Assembly (NCBI GenBank): GCA_910584825.1
Contig: CAJUCI010000013.1
Coordinates: 4,502-68,501 of the forward strand
DNA: 64,000 bases
Direction of reading: 5' to 3'
Origin: an uncultured Duncaniella sp.
GTDB taxonomy: Bacteria; Bacteroidota; Bacteroidia; Bacteroidales; Muribaculaceae
The stretch's first letter is position 1. Every line of letters starts with the position of its first letter. Positions 62,656 through 64,000 of the stretch are shown piece after piece. A model generated the notes under the pieces. The model was not told the DNA's origin. It saw only the letters and a list, made by a program, of their open reading frames with translations, and did no database searches. Both the position numbers and the translations under genes were made by a program.

Positions 62656-62663
62656 CAAAGTTA
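62656..62663 (-). promoter_or_regulatory. -7 box of the ABC protein gene
   Basis: TAACTTTG on the minus strand, ending 7 nt before the ATG; a leaderless or near-leaderless message is implied. No well-spaced TTG found. Confidence 0.4.
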
Positions 62664-62748
62664 GGCGTTTCACGTGAGTTTATAAAGTATATGGTAAAAA
62701 ATATGTAGACGGGAGCACGGGAGAATAGGTTTTGGACCGGGTGGAATT

Positions 62749-62873
62749 TCAAGAAGGGGACATAAGGACAAAAGTGACAAAAGTGACATAGGTTTTTTAT
62801 ATCAAAGGGCTCCTCCCGCAAAATTATTTCTTATGTCGCTTTTGTCACTTTTGTCCTTATGTCCCATTCTTGA
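62749..62873. repeat. Long hairpin, GACA-unit family, copy F
   Basis: 44-bp arms (62749-62792 and 62830-62873) with three mismatches; four GACA(T/A)A units per arm, loop 37 nt. Unlike the other copies it sits between divergently transcribed genes, upstream of both, so it cannot act simply as a terminator there. Confidence 0.88.
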
Positions 62874-63004
62874 GTTTTTACGCAGATTAGTGTTGTGTCT
62901 CCCGTGCTCCCGTCTTTCCCATGTGCCTCCTGTGCTCCTGTCCGCCCATTTTTTGTGAAAATATCTTTAAAATTGCCGCACGTTAGTTAACGTGCGTTAA
63001 AAAA

Positions 63005-63034
63005 TTGGGGGGGTAATTTTTATCCGTACCTTTG
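63005..63034 (+). promoter_or_regulatory. Promoter with G7 tract before the second LruC-type gene
   Basis: TTG (63005-63007), 19 bp, TACCTTTG (63027-63034). The last base of TTG starts a run of seven G (63007-63013), so any change in tract length would alter promoter spacing. Confidence 0.7.
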
Positions 63035-63107
63035 CCCACGATACTATTTCACAATAGCATAAACCTACAAAAATTAACCTTTTAATTACCTATAAATCAC
63101 CTAACTT

Positions 63108-63974
63108 ATGCCTATAACCAAAAAGCACAAGTCAATACTTTTTTCGGGCATAGCACTGATGGCCGGGGCGACTCTCCTCGCGGGATGCTCCGCTGACCCT
63201 TTGCCTGTGTCCAAGTCCGAGCAATACACTCGCGACTTCATCAAGACCTTTGGCGCGTTTGACCAGTCGCACGACTGGAACCACGCTACCCAGGCCACCG
63301 TCACAGTAACTACCCCCGCCCCCACCGAGGTCAAGATTATGGCCGACTTTGAGGGCAAGCGTTACATCTTCGCAACTTACACCAACGTCGAAGGAACCAA
63401 GACTCTCAACGTCGACATCCCCAAAGGCATCTCCGACCTCATCGTCGCAGCCAACGGCAAAAACTATAGCGTCAAAGCCGGGGGAGAAGTAGACACATCA
63501 AAAGCAGCCCGCTCGTCACGAGCAGAGTCTAATGATGGATTCTCCGCATATGTGAATGAGGATTATCGTTGTATTCCCACTGAAGTAGTCGAGTCTTATA
63601 CACGAAAACTTCCTGAAGGAGTCAATAATTTTACAGCCGAAGAAGTATCCTACAATTATTCTTTTATTTCAGACGGCAAACCATTCACTTTCTATCCTAT
63701 ATTTTGGTATACCGCTTCACGACACCATCTCGGCATTTATTGGTATGATAAAGGCCATTATGGTGAAGCTGAGTATTACCACGAGCAAGAGGTATATATG
63801 TCTAAGACCGGACTTCTTCAGTATTATACCGAGGAAACTTGGCCTGGTAAGTTCACTCTTGAAGAGGATGTCCTAATCGAGGGAACCGGCACGGAAGAGA
63901 AATGGTGCAATGAGTCTGAATTATACCCCAAAATTAAGGCTGAAAACGGGACACGGGCAAATGTCCGTGGCTGA
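63108..63974 (+). CDS. LruC-type surface lipoprotein, second copy (possibly truncated)
   Basis: A 288-aa reading frame with lipobox LLAGC (Cys27). The N-terminal module (FIKTFGAFDQSHDWNHAT) is homologous to that at 56229. After AARSSRAES, at about 63520, the DNA becomes AT-richer and the protein diverges. It stops at 63974 with NVRG, less than half the length of its paralogue and without the DFDFND motif. Another frame stays open to the end of the window (reading LSLTDIVDTR), so a frameshift is possible. The window ends 26 nt later. Confidence 0.65.
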   Translation: MPITKKHKSILFSGIALMAGATLLAGCSADPLPVSKSEQYTRDFIKTFGAFDQSHDWNHATQATVTVTTPAPTEVKIMADFEGKRYIFATYTNVEGTKTLNVDIPKGISDLIVAANGKNYSVKAGGEVDTSKAARSSRAESNDGFSAYVNEDYRCIPTEVVESYTRKLPEGVNNFTAEEVSYNYSFISDGKPFTFYPIFWYTASRHHLGIYWYDKGHYGEAEYYHEQEVYMSKTGLLQYYTEETWPGKFTLEEDVLIEGTGTEEKWCNESELYPKIKAENGTRANVRG

Positions 63975-64000
63975 GCTTAACCGATATCGTTGATACCCGG

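Noticed and set aside
1..64000. tRNA, rRNA, prophage or integrase genes
   Set aside because: None recognised on either strand; no recombinase for the invertible segment is encoded in the window.

Overview
The window is a chromosomal segment of a GC-rich gut Bacteroidales. The evidence is Bacteroidetes-type promoters (TTG, about 19-21 bp, TAnnTTTG), paired SusC/SusD operons, a sphingolipid-type serine palmitoyltransferase, the uppS-bamA-ompH-ompH cluster and the absence of Shine-Dalgarno sites. GC content and gene style fit Muribaculaceae best; that assignment is an inference.

Layout. 1-4.9 kb: end of a serine palmitoyltransferase gene, a YitT membrane protein, then rplM-rpsI-rpsB-tsf. 5-11.2 kb: leucine operon leuA-leuC-leuD-leuA2-leuB, with a second LeuA-like synthase inside it. 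11.5-20.4 kb: envelope genes (DUF6242 lipoprotein, DUF6089 barrel, uppS, bamA, two ompH/skp, an LptF/LptG permease), followed by ribBA. 21.8-22.5 kb: a HepT/MntA toxin-antitoxin pair. 22.6-38.9 kb: two mirror-image SusC-SusD-DUF4957 operons diverging from a central 584-bp region. 39.0-39.8 kb: a zeta-toxin-like kinase with a 58-aa partner. 39.9-51.5 kb: pectin and galacturonate genes (GH28-GH105 fusion, GH43, pectin methylesterase, uxaB, uxaA, uxaC, hexuronate transporter). 51.6-55.8 kb: a small ferredoxin, glutamate dehydrogenase, an NhaD antiporter and a lipoprotein. 56.2-64 kb: two LruC/DUF4842-type lipoproteins around a repeat-rich region, gpmI and a twin-ATPase ABC protein.

How it works together. 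The two SusCD operons would import pectin fragments. The downstream enzymes de-esterify and cut pectin, and UxaC, UxaB and UxaA convert galacturonate to 2-keto-3-deoxygluconate. The KDG kinase and aldolase are not in the window.

Main discovery candidate. Between the two mirrored operons lies a 202-bp segment bounded by exact 19-bp inverted repeats (30610-30628 and 30793-30811). It contains one consensus promoter (TTG-N19-TATCTTTG) that now points at the right-hand operon. It has the architecture of an invertible promoter and would act as an either/or switch between two SusCD receptors. These receptors are identical in long DNA blocks and differ in a few patches. Two repeat families are also notable: giant hairpins whose arms are built from GACA(T/A/C)AA units (six copies), and a GTAG-headed REP-like palindrome, one copy of which lies in frame inside the ABC protein gene.
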